Assembly (NCBI RefSeq): GCF_036327005.1
Contig: NZ_JAUGZK010000007.1
Span: 1-64,000, forward strand
DNA from: Alkalimonas mucilaginosa
Lineage (GTDB): Bacteria; Pseudomonadota; Gammaproteobacteria; Enterobacterales; Alteromonadaceae
Length of the DNA stretch: 64,000 nucleotides
Reading direction: 5' to 3'
Position numbers and translations under genes: made by a program. Below the pieces are notes generated by a model. The model worked only from the letters and a program-made list of their open reading frames with translations, was not told where the DNA came from and did not search any database. Positions 34,062 through 43,149 of the stretch are shown piece by piece. Every line of letters begins with the position of its first letter. Position 1 is the stretch's first letter.

Positions 34062-34966
34062 CACTGTTGGTATAGTTGCTGGTGCTTGGGTAGCACCAGT
34101 CCACATCGTTCTGCCTCACGCAGCACAAAGCCGGTAATAAACGCCAGCTCGGTACGACGCCCTGCCAGTCGGTCTTGCAACATGGATGAGCGGTTGCTGG
34201 CAGTGCGCTGGATCACCTGCTGCAGTTGCTGCCAGGCTGCAGCCTGATCTTGCGGATAACCGACTGCTGCTGCCAGCAGGCAAAATTCGTTGAACAACCC
34301 ATCCAGTTCAGCAGCAAAACGGGGACTTGCCAGTGCGCCGTTTGGCACCTGATGCAGTGCTGTTAATGGGTTGATCAGACAATTGATCAGCAATTTTTGC
34401 CATAAAAACGGCTGAATGTCTGTAACCCGTTGCAATGGTCCCAGAGCTTTTGCCAGGGCCCTTTGCCAATCAGGCTCCTGGTGGATGGCATTGGGCCCAA
34501 TAGCGGCCAGTATTGAGTTACCACCACCGCTATGAACCACCTGACGAGTGGCTGCTTTATCCGCTTTGATGTAAGCACCATGGGTGGTGGTTAAAAACCA
34601 TAGTTGTTGTTTGGGTTTTAATTCAGCCTGAATGCTGGCCAGTGTGCCTAAACCATTGTGACTAAGGATCAGGCTGGCATCTTCAGCCAGTTGCGGCTGC
34701 AATTGCCGGATGCAGTCCAAGGCGTCGTAAGCCTTGACGGCTATCAAAGCCAGCTTTGCTGCTTTGTCCTTTGGCCAGGGTGCAAACTGGTGCTGTTGCA
34801 GCGACCCTTCAAGCGCAGTGAAAGCCACCTTCAGTGGAGCAGGCTGTCGCAACCACAGTTGCACTCTTTCGCCTTTTTGCTGCAACCGGCAAGCGCTTAG
34901 CAGGCCAATGGCTCCTTTACCGACCACCAGCCAATCGGCCGAATTTTGCTGTATTGAGTTCGTCAT
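34043..34966 (-). CDS. panE: 2-dehydropantoate 2-reductase
   Basis: Reduces ketopantoate to pantoate with NADPH for coenzyme A synthesis. 307 residues: Rossmann motif VVGKGAIGLLSA, IAVKAYD, LSHNGLG, catalytic Lys and Asn in WQKLLINCLINPLTAL, and a helical C-terminal domain ending in SMLQDRLAGRRTEL..ITG. ATG 34966 is chosen since the family starts just before the Rossmann motif; the frame is open to 35116. It is divergent from yajQ and convergent, with overlap, with thiI. Confidence 0.92.
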   Translation of the reverse strand: MTNSIQQNSADWLVVGKGAIGLLSACRLQQKGERVQLWLRQPAPLKVAFTALEGSLQQHQFAPWPKDKAAKLALIAVKAYDALDCIRQLQPQLAEDASLILSHNGLGTLASIQAELKPKQQLWFLTTTHGAYIKADKAATRQVVHSGGGNSILAAIGPNAIHQEPDWQRALAKALGPLQRVTDIQPFLWQKLLINCLINPLTALHQVPNGALASPRFAAELDGLFNEFCLLAAAVGYPQDQAAAWQQLQQVIQRTASNRSSMLQDRLAGRRTELAFITGFVLREAERCGLVLPKHQQLYQQCQDAGF

Positions 34967-35048
34967 CGTAGTACCAAAGCGCAACAATGCTCGGATTGTA
35001 GCAACTTTACCGCTATAATCGCGAGGTTTAATCAGCTTTGGAGTGACT

Positions 35049-35531
35049 ATGCCATCTTTTGATATTGTGTCTGAAATCGAGCAGCAGGAAGTACAAAATG
35101 CGGTGGATAATGCCAACCGTGAACTGGATACCCGCTATGACTTCCGTGGTGTGGAAGCCAGCTTTAGTCTAACCGACCAGCAGGTCACTATGAAGGCGGA
35201 TGCTGAATTCCAATTGCAGCAGATGTTGGAAATCTTCCGTGCTAAGGCTATTAAGCGCAATCTGGATGTACGCTCCTTTAAAGAAAACGACGTGGTGCAT
35301 TCAGGGAAAACCTACAGCCAGACGTTAAGTCTGCTGCAGGGGATTGATACTGCCACCGCGAAAAAACTGGTGAAGCTGATCAAAGACAGCAAACTGAAAG
35401 TGCAGGCTTCTATTCAGGGAGACCAGGTACGGGTGACCGGCAAAAAGCGTGATGATTTGCAAGAGGCCATCGCCTTTATTAGACAAAGCGAGCTGGAGCA
35501 ACCATTCCAGTTTACTAACTTCCGCGATTAA
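35049..35531 (+). CDS. yajQ: YajQ-family nucleotide-binding protein
   Basis: 160 residues, two ferredoxin-like folds. It opens MPSFDIVSEI and contains NANRELDTRYDFRG, KRNLDVRSF and DSKLKVQASIQGDQVRVTGKKRDDLQ, which define the family. Members bind nucleotides, and some act as c-di-GMP effectors with a LysR-type partner in Xanthomonas and Pseudomonas; whether this one does is unknown. ATG 35049 has GGAG five bases upstream and a TATAAT box lies at 35014-35019. The c-di-GMP link is of note given three GGDEF genes in the window. Confidence 0.95.
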   Translation: MPSFDIVSEIEQQEVQNAVDNANRELDTRYDFRGVEASFSLTDQQVTMKADAEFQLQQMLEIFRAKAIKRNLDVRSFKENDVVHSGKTYSQTLSLLQGIDTATAKKLVKLIKDSKLKVQASIQGDQVRVTGKKRDDLQEAIAFIRQSELEQPFQFTNFRD

Positions 35532-35607
35532 CGCCCACGCTGCAAGCAAAGACCGGCTGCTTGGTGGCTCTGTCTTTGCTTGGCTGGTTTAGCCATCTGG
35601 ATTTCTA

Positions 35608-35635
35608 TTGACATTTTCCTTGTGCAGGCTACACT
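35608..35635 (+). promoter_or_regulatory. Predicted sigma-70 promoter of btuB
   Basis: TTGACA (35608-35613), 16 bases, TACACT (35630-35635). The -35 is perfect. Transcription would begin about ten bases before the riboswitch. Confidence 0.7.
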
Positions 35636-35644
35636 GAGCCCGCT

Positions 35645-35840
35645 TTTTTCAGGTGCTGCGTAAATACGCAGTGAAACGGGAATCTGGTGTAAAACCAGAG
35701 CTGCCCCCGCAACGGTAACAAGCATGGTCCGAAACCACTGTCGCTGGATGGGAAGGTTAGGACAGGCGCTGCTTGTAAGCCCGGAGACCGGCCTGAAAAT
35801 TCCATCAACCAACCAATGTGCGGTGGGCACATTGCAGGAG
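35645..35840 (+). promoter_or_regulatory. Cobalamin riboswitch with translational expression platform
   Basis: Senses adenosyl- or other cobalamins and shuts btuB when B12 is ample. The aptamer core is plain: CAGGTGCTGCG near 35650, ACGGGAATCTGGTG, GAGCTGCCCCCGCAACGG, and the B12 box GCCCGGAGACCGGCC (35779-35793). The platform has a perfect stem CAATGTGC (35814-35821) / GCACATTG (35827-35834) that abuts the ribosome site GCAGGAG (35834-35840). With no T tract before the start, control is probably by masking translation initiation. Confidence 0.95.
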
Positions 35841-35846
35841 TTTTTC

Positions 35847-37622
35847 ATGTCTAAGTATACTTTGGCAGCATTGGCTGTTGCTACGGCTTTGCCTGCCGCC
35901 TATGCCGATTCTATCGAAACCCTTACTATCTATAGTAGCCGCCAGGTACAAACGGTCGAGCAAAGTCTGGCCAGTGTGACTGTATTAGAGCGAGAGGATA
36001 TTCTGGCCCGCCAGGTGCAGGATCTGCCGGCTTTACTCAATCAGTTGCCAGGCGTGACCATTGCCCGTGACGGTGGCCGTGGTCAAAGCAGTGGTGTCTT
36101 TATTCGCGGCGGTAACAGCGGCCATACACTGGTGTTGGTGGATGGCGTTCGGACCGGTTCGGCAACATTGGGGCAGGCCTCATTGGCGATGATTCCACTG
36201 GATATGATTGAGCGCATTGAAGTGATCCGGGGCCCCCGTGCGGCCTGGTATGGCTCGGATGCAGTGGCTGGTGTGATTGCCATAACGACCCGGCGGCAGC
36301 AACAAACCGAATTTAATGCTGGTGTTGGCAGCTATGGGCTGTTGGAAAGTGATTTAGGGCTGCAGCACCAGCAGGGATCTCTGCAGCTGCAAGCCAATGT
36401 GGGCTACAGCAGAGCCGATGGCTTTAATGTCCAGCCAGCGCTGGACCCGGATAAAGACGGTTACTGGCAGCGCTTTGCCCGCTTTGGAGCTGCTTATCAG
36501 TCGGATATTGGGCACTTTCACTGGCACAGCCATATTAACTCTGGCCGTTATGACTTTGATACTGCCTGGGGCAGCGAAGATCGCTCTGCGGTGTTGCAGC
36601 GCAGCCATGTGCTCGGGTGGCAGCATCAGTTGGGCCAGACTGGCCATCAGTTGCAGCTTAGTCGGAATCTGGATTCGGATACCACCTTCGGACCGGATTC
36701 TCGCAGCCCGTTCAGTACTGCGCGTGATGAAGTAAACTATCAGTTGACTCAGACGGTGCTTGCCGGGCTGGATGTGCTGCTGGGTGCAAACTGGTATCAG
36801 GAAGAAGTGGCCAAGGCAGCACCAGCATACGAAGAAAGTAAGCGCAACAACCGCGCCTGGTTTACCGGACTAAACTATCAGCTGGAGCAATGGTTGTTTG
36901 AAGCGGCAATCCGGCAAGACAGATTCAGTCAGTATGGCAGGGAGCGCACCTGGCAGTTGGCTGCCGGTTATTACTTTACCGAGCAGTGGTTGCTGCGTGT
37001 TAGTCGGGGAACTGCATTTCAGGTTCCTTCCTTTAACCAATTGTACTGGCCTGGTTTTGGCAATCCGGATTTAAAGCCGGAAGAGTCGGTATCCAATGAA
37101 ATTGCGCTCCGATACAGCGGTCTGCAGTTACAGTCCGAGCTGGTCTTGTTTGAGCGGGATGTGACCAACCTGATCCAGGGCGGGGAGCAGGCAGAGAATG
37201 TATTGCTTGCCACGGTGCGCGGTGCTGAGTACAGCCTGGGTATGACGCAGGATAGCTGGCAGCATCAATTGGCTTACACCTGGTTGGATAGCCGAAATGA
37301 ACAAAGTGGTGAGCCTTTACAACGCAGGCCAAAACATAGTGTGAATGTGCGCTCTGGCTGGCATGGTGAGAGCTGGCAGTGGTTTGCTACTTTGGATTAT
37401 CAAAGTGCTACCTTCCAGGGATTTGACTGGAACAGCAATGCCAACCATCCGGATCTGGGCGGTTTTACGCTGCTAGGTGTGGGGGCAAGTTATCAATTGA
37501 CACCACAATGGCAACTCAGTGCCAAGCTGGACAACCTGAGCAATAAAACTTACCAGACCAGTATTGGTTATGCTACGGCCGGCCGAACCCTTGGTATCAG
37601 GGTGCGTTACCTCGGCTTCTGA
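35847..37622 (+). CDS. btuB: TonB-dependent vitamin B12 receptor BtuB
   Basis: Outer-membrane importer for cobalamins, energised by TonB. 591 residues: signal peptide (LAALAVATALPAAYA), a TonB box near the mature N-terminus (IETLTIYSS), plug domain (LPGVTIARDGGRGQSSGVFIRG, IERIEVIRGPRAAWYGSDAVAGVI), and a 22-strand barrel ending in aromatic Phe (VRYLGF). ATG 35847 is fixed by the signal peptide and the ribosome site; the open frame upstream runs through the riboswitch and is not coding. The riboswitch confirms the B12 assignment. Confidence 0.95.
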   Translation: MSKYTLAALAVATALPAAYADSIETLTIYSSRQVQTVEQSLASVTVLEREDILARQVQDLPALLNQLPGVTIARDGGRGQSSGVFIRGGNSGHTLVLVDGVRTGSATLGQASLAMIPLDMIERIEVIRGPRAAWYGSDAVAGVIAITTRRQQQTEFNAGVGSYGLLESDLGLQHQQGSLQLQANVGYSRADGFNVQPALDPDKDGYWQRFARFGAAYQSDIGHFHWHSHINSGRYDFDTAWGSEDRSAVLQRSHVLGWQHQLGQTGHQLQLSRNLDSDTTFGPDSRSPFSTARDEVNYQLTQTVLAGLDVLLGANWYQEEVAKAAPAYEESKRNNRAWFTGLNYQLEQWLFEAAIRQDRFSQYGRERTWQLAAGYYFTEQWLLRVSRGTAFQVPSFNQLYWPGFGNPDLKPEESVSNEIALRYSGLQLQSELVLFERDVTNLIQGGEQAENVLLATVRGAEYSLGMTQDSWQHQLAYTWLDSRNEQSGEPLQRRPKHSVNVRSGWHGESWQWFATLDYQSATFQGFDWNSNANHPDLGGFTLLGVGASYQLTPQWQLSAKLDNLSNKTYQTSIGYATAGRTLGIRVRYLGF

Positions 37623-37629
37623 ACCGACA

Positions 37630-37657
37630 AGGACTGATGGCTATGGCTGTCAGTCCT
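37630..37657 (+). terminator. Hairpin between convergent btuB and msrA
   Basis: AGGACTGA (37630-37637) pairs with TCAGTCCT (37650-37657). T runs on both sides are poor, so it is a weak or factor-dependent terminator at best. It overlaps the msrA stop codon. Confidence 0.35.
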
Positions 37658-38189
37658 GTTTCAGCTGGGCACGGAACTGCTGACGGAACTTCGCCAGTTT
37701 AGGAGCAACTATAAACTGGCAATAACCTTGTTGGGGATTTTGCTTGAAATAGCCCTGATGGTAACCCTCCGCCGGATAAAAACGACTGGCAGGGCTGAGC
37801 TCTGTCACTATAGCGTCCGGAAAGACATTCGCTGCTGTAAGTTCCGCCTCTATCTCGGTTGCTTGCTGTTGTTGGGCTTCGTTATGGTAGAAAATCACCG
37901 AGCGGTACTGGGTGCCGACATCGTTGCCCTGCCGGTTTAGCTGGGTTGGATCGTGCAGGCAGAAAAAAATCTGGCACAGCTGCTGATAACTGATCTGTGC
38001 AGGATCGAAGGTAATTTGAACAACTTCTGCATGGCCCGTCTGGCCCGTGCAAATTTGCTGGTAACTTGGGTTCTCGGTGGTACCACCCATATAGCCACTG
38101 ATGGCTTGCTGCACGCCATGCAGCTGATTCATGGCGGCTTCCAGGCACCAAAAGCAGCCCGCTCCAAAGGTGGCGATTTGGGTTGTCAT
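37650..38189 (-). CDS. msrA: Peptide methionine-(S)-S-oxide reductase MsrA
   Basis: Repairs S-methionine sulfoxide in proteins. 179 residues: catalytic GCFWCLEA near residue 10, GYMGGTTENPSYQQICTGQTGHAE, LFFCLHDPTQLNRQGNDVGTQYRS, and a C-terminal Cys in QQGYCQF that may resolve the sulfenic acid. ATG 38189 follows AAAAGGAG. It is divergent from the FAD oxidase gene at 38273. Confidence 0.97.
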   Translation of the reverse strand: MTTQIATFGAGCFWCLEAAMNQLHGVQQAISGYMGGTTENPSYQQICTGQTGHAEVVQITFDPAQISYQQLCQIFFCLHDPTQLNRQGNDVGTQYRSVIFYHNEAQQQQATEIEAELTAANVFPDAIVTELSPASRFYPAEGYHQGYFKQNPQQGYCQFIVAPKLAKFRQQFRAQLKQD

Positions 38190-38272
38190 AAGTGACTCCT
38201 TTTCCTGTTTTGCTTTGATCGTAGCGCTTCTGATATACGTACACCAGCACAATTGGATGACAAGGAATCAAA

Positions 38273-39244
38273 ATGCGTGTAGCAATCGTAGGAGCTGGAG
38301 TTGCCGGTCTGAGTTGTGGCCAGGCCTTATTGGCAGCAGGTGCTGAGGTACACTGGTTTGATAAAAGCCGTGCGTCAGCTGGCCGAACTTCCGCCAAAAG
38401 GGCTTTTGATGGGCATGTCGATTTGGGGGCTCAGTACTTTACCGCGCGTCAGCCTGAGTTTCGCCAACAGGTTGAGTTATGGCAGCAGCAAGGACTGGTT
38501 GCCCGCTGGCGGGCAAATCTTTACCGTTACCAGCAAGGTCAACTGCTGGCTTCGCCTGATGATCAGGTGCGTTATGTTGGGGTTCCTGCTATGCACAGCC
38601 CATGGCGGCATGGCCTGGATAGCAACAATTTTACTTTAAACAGCCGCATTACCGGGCTGGAGTATCAGCAAGGCTGGCAACTGCATGATGAGCAGGGGCA
38701 GAGCTTTCAGGGGTTTGATGCATTGGTATTGGCCGTTCCACCGGTGCAGGCCATTCAGCTTTTGGCGCATGATGATGAGTTGCGTCAGCAAGTACCTGAC
38801 AGCATGCTACAGCCGTGTCAGGCCATTGCAGTAAAGCTGGCAGAGCCGGTCCGGCATGAGGCTACAGCTGTTTTTGTGAAGGGCAGGCCTCTGGGTTGGG
38901 TTGCGCGCGATGATAGCAAGCCCGGACGGCAGACAGCTTTTCAGCAATGGGTGCTGCATTGTACACCGGAGTTTAGTCAGCAACAGTTAACGAGCCCGTC
39001 CCATGAGTTGGTTGCCTTGGCGATTGCGGAACTGGAGCTGCTGTTTCAGCAAGAGATCAAACTGCTAGACAGTGTGCATCATCGCTGGCTCTATGCCATA
39101 GTTGATGCCGGGCAGGCAGCTCCTGGTGTGCTGATAAGCCGTCGTTTACCCTTGGTATTGGCCGGTGACTGGTGCCTGGGGGGACGGGTAGAAAATGCCT
39201 GGTTAGCCGGCCGTCAGGCGGCTAAGGCGGTACTTCATGTCTGA
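38273..39244 (+). CDS. FAD-dependent amine-oxidase-like oxidoreductase (renalase-like)
   Basis: A 323-residue flavoprotein. N-terminal dinucleotide-binding motif VAIVGAGVAGLSCGQAL, then FDKSRASAGRTSAKR and HVDLGAQYFTAR, as in NAD(P)-binding/FAD amine-oxidase-like proteins related to renalase. The C-terminal FAD-contact block is LVLAGDWCLGGRVENAWLAGR. No signal peptide, so cytoplasmic. Substrate unknown. ATG 38273 follows AAGGAAT. It overlaps the SDR gene by eight bases, so the two probably act or are regulated together. Confidence 0.85.
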   Translation: MRVAIVGAGVAGLSCGQALLAAGAEVHWFDKSRASAGRTSAKRAFDGHVDLGAQYFTARQPEFRQQVELWQQQGLVARWRANLYRYQQGQLLASPDDQVRYVGVPAMHSPWRHGLDSNNFTLNSRITGLEYQQGWQLHDEQGQSFQGFDALVLAVPPVQAIQLLAHDDELRQQVPDSMLQPCQAIAVKLAEPVRHEATAVFVKGRPLGWVARDDSKPGRQTAFQQWVLHCTPEFSQQQLTSPSHELVALAIAELELLFQQEIKLLDSVHHRWLYAIVDAGQAAPGVLISRRLPLVLAGDWCLGGRVENAWLAGRQAAKAVLHV

Positions 39245-39953
39245 GGTGTTGATTATCGGCGGCAGTGGGGCCATTGCAACGGCCTTAATTCACCACTATG
39301 GTGCTAACGGGAAAGGGGTCACTGCTTTAAGTCGTCAACTGAGACCAGGCTGGGCCGAAGGCATGAACTGGTTGAACTGGCATAGCGTGGACGAGCAGGA
39401 TACGACCGCTTTAGAGGCGGTACTGGCGCAGTGCTTTAGCAGCTCGCCGGCCTTGATTTACCTGTGCCAGGGCTGGTTGCACTCGGACCAGATGCTGCCG
39501 GAAAAAGCCATAAGTCAACTCACTGAGGTGCAGCTGCAGCAAGCTTTAACGGTTAACCTGTTTTCCCCGGCGAGATATCTGCAACTGATGATGCCCTATC
39601 TGTTTAAACTGGCTGCAGTGAAAGTATTGGTACTGAGTGCCAAAGTTGGCAGCATTACCGATAACCAGTTGGGTGGCTGGTACAGCTACCGGGCAAGTAA
39701 GGCTGCTTTGAATATGTTGGTGAAGACCGCAAGCATTGAACTTAAACGTCGTAATAAAACGGCGACTTTGGTCACCGTGCATCCGGGAACGACCGCATCG
39801 GATTTATCCGCTCCTTTTCAGGCCAATGTTCCGGCCGGGCAATTACAGCATCCTGCCAATACCGCCAGACGTCTGGCGGATGTGGCAGCGGTTGTGCAAC
39901 CGGAGCAAAGCGGTTTGCTGTTAAACTGGGATGGGCAGGTATTGCCATTTTAA
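39237..39953 (+). CDS. Short-chain dehydrogenase/reductase
   Basis: A 238-residue classical SDR protein. Cofactor motif LIIGGSGAIATALIHHY, an LCQGWLHSDQMLPEK stretch (C-factor-like SDRs show similar text), Asn in LTVNLFSPA, and the catalytic YSYRASK. The end carries VHPGTTASDLSAPF. Similar proteins are annotated as CsgA/C-factor-like; the substrate is unknown. Starts inside the end of the FAD oxidase gene. A GC-rich hairpin (CGGGCCC/GGGCCCG, 40012-40031) without T tract lies after it. Confidence 0.88.
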   Translation: MSEVLIIGGSGAIATALIHHYGANGKGVTALSRQLRPGWAEGMNWLNWHSVDEQDTTALEAVLAQCFSSSPALIYLCQGWLHSDQMLPEKAISQLTEVQLQQALTVNLFSPARYLQLMMPYLFKLAAVKVLVLSAKVGSITDNQLGGWYSYRASKAALNMLVKTASIELKRRNKTATLVTVHPGTTASDLSAPFQANVPAGQLQHPANTARRLADVAAVVQPEQSGLLLNWDGQVLPF

Positions 39954-40041
39954 AACCTGCTTACAACCGGCATAAGCTGCTGTGGAGGTGGCTTCTGCCG
40001 TGTTGGATTTTCGGGCCCAATCCCGGGCCCGTGTTCCTTGG

Positions 40042-43000
40042 TTAATGCTTCTCTGGCCCTGCTTCTGCTTCCAGCACTTCCAGCTCTTTGGCCAGTCGTT
40101 TTGGTGAACCGGTGTTACGCGCCAGGGCAATGTACATCACTGGCACTACATAAAGTGTCAGCAGCGTTGCCAGGGCGACACCAGAGAAGATAACCGTACC
40201 AATCACCATCCGGCTCTCCGAGCCAGGCCCTGATGCCAGAATTAATGGCAGGCTGCTCATGGCGGTGGTAAAGGCCGTCATGGTAATAGGACGCAGACGT
40301 TGCACCGCTGCACGGCGCACTGCATCTTCAAAGGCAACGCCGGCATCACGCAGCTGGTTGGCAAACTCGACAATCAGAATACCATTTTTTGCCACCAGAC
40401 CTATCAGCATCACCAGGCCTATCTGACTGTAAATATTCAGCGTCATACCCGAGAAATAGAGACCTGCCAGGGCACCCACCAGACCAAGCGGCACTGTAAT
40501 CATAATCACCAAAGGGTGAATAAAGCTTTCGAACTGTGCAGCCAGTACCAGATAGGTGATCAGCAAAGCCAGTAAAAAGACCAGGGCCGTGGCATCGCCA
40601 CTTTCCTGATACAGCTGCGACTCGCCCTTATAATCAATGCTGACATGATCATCAATTTCCGTGCGAACAATATTCTCCAGGTACGCCAGTGCTTCCCCCA
40701 AGCTGTAGCCTGCGGCCATATTACCGCTGATGGTTATGGCCCGCATCCGGTTGTAACGGTTCAGGCTGGAAGCTGTGGCTTCTTCGCGTAAGCTCACCAG
40801 GTTATCCAATGGGATCAACTGATTGGAGGTTGACGAGCGGATATAGACATTGCTGATGGTCGATGGCGAACGGAAGTCGTCATCCCAGCCTTCCAGTAAG
40901 ACGTCGTATTCACGGCCACGGTCTAAAAAGGTGGTGACACGGCGTCCACCCAGCATGGCTTCCAACGAACGGCCAATGGCACCAATGGAGACCCCTAAGT
41001 CTGCTGCTCGTTCAACATCAATATCAACCAGCACCTGAGGCACAGTTTCCCGATAATCATGATCCAGCATCAACAAGTTTGGATTCTCTGCTGCTTTTTC
41101 CAGCACGATATCACGCCAGCGGGCCAGTTCTTCATAGGTATTGCCTTGCAGCACAAACTGGATGGGCCGGCCACCGCCGCCGCCGCCACCAAGGCCACTG
41201 CGCATAAAGGTAAAGGCACGGATATCTGGCAGCTCATTCAGCTTTGCCCGTACTTCCCCCATCAGTTCTTCAGTACGGCGGTGATCGTTGTGCCAGTTCT
41301 CTGAGCCGACGATGGCGATACCACCGGCATTGCCCCAGCCAGGTACCCGGATCAACAGGCGGTTGAACTCGCCACGCTCGTAGTAGGGGAGCAGTACGTC
41401 TTCGACCAGGCTCATATTACGGCTGTTGCTGCTGTAGCTGGCACCCTCTGCGCCATTCATACTGACAAAGAAAGTACCTCTGTCTTCGGTGGGGGCTAAT
41501 TCAGAGGGCAGTAAACGCAGGAGCATGACACTGGATGCCAGGCAAAGCGCCACCAGCGCAATCACCGGCCAGCGGCTTTTGGTCACGACTTTCAGTTGAT
41601 TGGTATAGCCAGACTCCAGTTTTTGGAAACCGACATGCAACCAGTTGCCTAGTTTGCTTTCGCGCTTTCGGTGGCTGAGTATTTTGCTGCATAGCATTGG
41701 CGACAGGGTAAGGGCTACAATGCTGGAGAAAGCGACAGCCGCCGCTACAGCCAGGGCAAACTCGGTAAATAAGCGCCCAATTTGGCCTTCCATAAACACC
41801 AGCGGCACAAAGACTGAAATCAGTACCAGAGTGGTGGCGATAACCGCGAAACCTACTTCGCGGGCACCCCGATAGGCGGCCAGTAGGGGCGGTTCTCCTT
41901 GCTCAATACGACGGTAGATGTTTTCCAGCACCACGATGGAGTCATCGACCACCAGGCCAATAGCCAATACCATGGCTAACAGGGTGAGCAGGTTGATGGA
42001 AAAGCCCAGTGCGTACAGGACAGTAACAGCAGAAATCAGCGCCACAGGTACCGTAATGGCTGGAATAAAGGTGGCGCGGACATTGCCAAGAAACAGATAA
42101 ATCACCAGCACCACCATGCTCATGGCAATGGCAAGGGTGCGGTAGACTTCTTTGATCGACTCTGAAATAAATAATGATGAGTCGTAACCTGGCTCTATGG
42201 TGGTCCCGGCAGGCAGGTTCTGTTTGATCCGCTCCATCTCTGCTCGGGCATTGCGCACCACCTCCAGCGTATTGGCTGTAGACTGTTTTACAATGCCTAT
42301 ACCCAGTACGTTGCGGCCATCACTGCGAAACTCGCTTTCTTCATCCTCGGAAGACAGCACGACATGGGCTACTTCACCCAGTCGTACCAGATAGTTGTTG
42401 GCCCCGCGTTTCACAACCAGATTGCGAAAGTCTTGCTGGGTTAAGAAGGTTCTGCTAACCCGGACGGTAAAGTCCCGGTCAATGGATTTGATATTGCCAG
42501 CCGGTAATTCGACATTCTCACTGCGCAGCACGTTCTCAATGTCCTGAATCGTGACCTGGCGTGAGGCCATCGCCTCCTGATCGAGCCAAATACGCATGGC
42601 ATAGCGCCGTGAGCCACCAAGACGCAGGTTGGCTACGCCATCCACGACAGAAAAGCGTTCTACGATATTTCTGTCGGCGTAATCGGTGAGTTCCAGCGAG
42701 GTCATGGTTTCACTGTTCAGCACAAACCAAACCACCACATCATCGTCATCACTGGCTTTGAACACTTCGGGAGGAAAGGCTTGATCCGGCAAGTTATTCA
42801 GCGCTCTGGAAACCCTTTCGCGGACATCGTTGGAGGCAGCATCAATGTCGCGACTAATATTGAACTCTATGGTGATATTAGAGCGGCCATTGCGGCTGGT
42901 GGAGTTAATGCTTTTGATGCCTTCCACACCGCTGATGCGATCTTCCAGCAATTGCGTGATTCTGGACTCGACGATTTCAGCGGATGCACCAGGATAGACC

Positions 43001-43146
43001 GTACTAATACTAACCACAGGACGATCAATGCTGGGGTATTCCCGCAACGGTAGCATGGTAAAGCAAACGATACCGAAGGTGAGCAGCAGCAAGTTGACAA
43101 CGGTAGCAAAGACCGGACGCTTTACAGACAGATCGGATAACAGCAT
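40042..43146 (-). CDS. RND efflux permease (HAE1 family)
   Basis: Proton-driven inner-membrane pump of the AcrB/MexF-like type. 1034 residues with the usual twelve membrane helices and two large periplasmic loops: LSVKRPVFATVVNLLLLTFG at the start, REYPSIDRPVVSISTVYPGASAE, proton-relay Asp pair in AIGLVVDDSIVVLENIYR, and SQIGLVMLIGLVAKNGILIVEFAN late. The second periplasmic loop has a run of seven Gly (FMRSGLGGGGGGGRP) encoded by a CCG-type repeat. ATG 43146 follows GTGGAG and lies three bases after the adaptor gene. No outer-membrane channel gene is adjacent. Confidence 0.96.
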   Translation of the reverse strand: MLLSDLSVKRPVFATVVNLLLLTFGIVCFTMLPLREYPSIDRPVVSISTVYPGASAEIVESRITQLLEDRISGVEGIKSINSTSRNGRSNITIEFNISRDIDAASNDVRERVSRALNNLPDQAFPPEVFKASDDDDVVVWFVLNSETMTSLELTDYADRNIVERFSVVDGVANLRLGGSRRYAMRIWLDQEAMASRQVTIQDIENVLRSENVELPAGNIKSIDRDFTVRVSRTFLTQQDFRNLVVKRGANNYLVRLGEVAHVVLSSEDEESEFRSDGRNVLGIGIVKQSTANTLEVVRNARAEMERIKQNLPAGTTIEPGYDSSLFISESIKEVYRTLAIAMSMVVLVIYLFLGNVRATFIPAITVPVALISAVTVLYALGFSINLLTLLAMVLAIGLVVDDSIVVLENIYRRIEQGEPPLLAAYRGAREVGFAVIATTLVLISVFVPLVFMEGQIGRLFTEFALAVAAAVAFSSIVALTLSPMLCSKILSHRKRESKLGNWLHVGFQKLESGYTNQLKVVTKSRWPVIALVALCLASSVMLLRLLPSELAPTEDRGTFFVSMNGAEGASYSSNSRNMSLVEDVLLPYYERGEFNRLLIRVPGWGNAGGIAIVGSENWHNDHRRTEELMGEVRAKLNELPDIRAFTFMRSGLGGGGGGGRPIQFVLQGNTYEELARWRDIVLEKAAENPNLLMLDHDYRETVPQVLVDIDVERAADLGVSIGAIGRSLEAMLGGRRVTTFLDRGREYDVLLEGWDDDFRSPSTISNVYIRSSTSNQLIPLDNLVSLREEATASSLNRYNRMRAITISGNMAAGYSLGEALAYLENIVRTEIDDHVSIDYKGESQLYQESGDATALVFLLALLITYLVLAAQFESFIHPLVIMITVPLGLVGALAGLYFSGMTLNIYSQIGLVMLIGLVAKNGILIVEFANQLRDAGVAFEDAVRRAAVQRLRPITMTAFTTAMSSLPLILASGPGSESRMVIGTVIFSGVALATLLTLYVVPVMYIALARNTGSPKRLAKELEVLEAEAGPEKH
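41171..41190 (-). repeat. GGC/GGT trinucleotide tract in the RND gene
   Basis: Plus-strand CCACCGCCGCCGCCGCCACC encodes the poly-Gly run of the RND pump. Gain or loss of whole triplets would keep frame. Confidence 0.7.
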
Positions 43147-43149
43147 CTT

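Noticed and set aside
35724..35846. N-terminal extension of BtuB through the riboswitch
   Set aside because: The stretch is the B12 aptamer; the signal peptide starts at 35847.
40012..40031. GC-rich hairpin CGGGCCC/GGGCCCG as an intrinsic terminator
   Set aside because: No T tract on either strand. It may help Rho-independent ends little; not listed as a feature.
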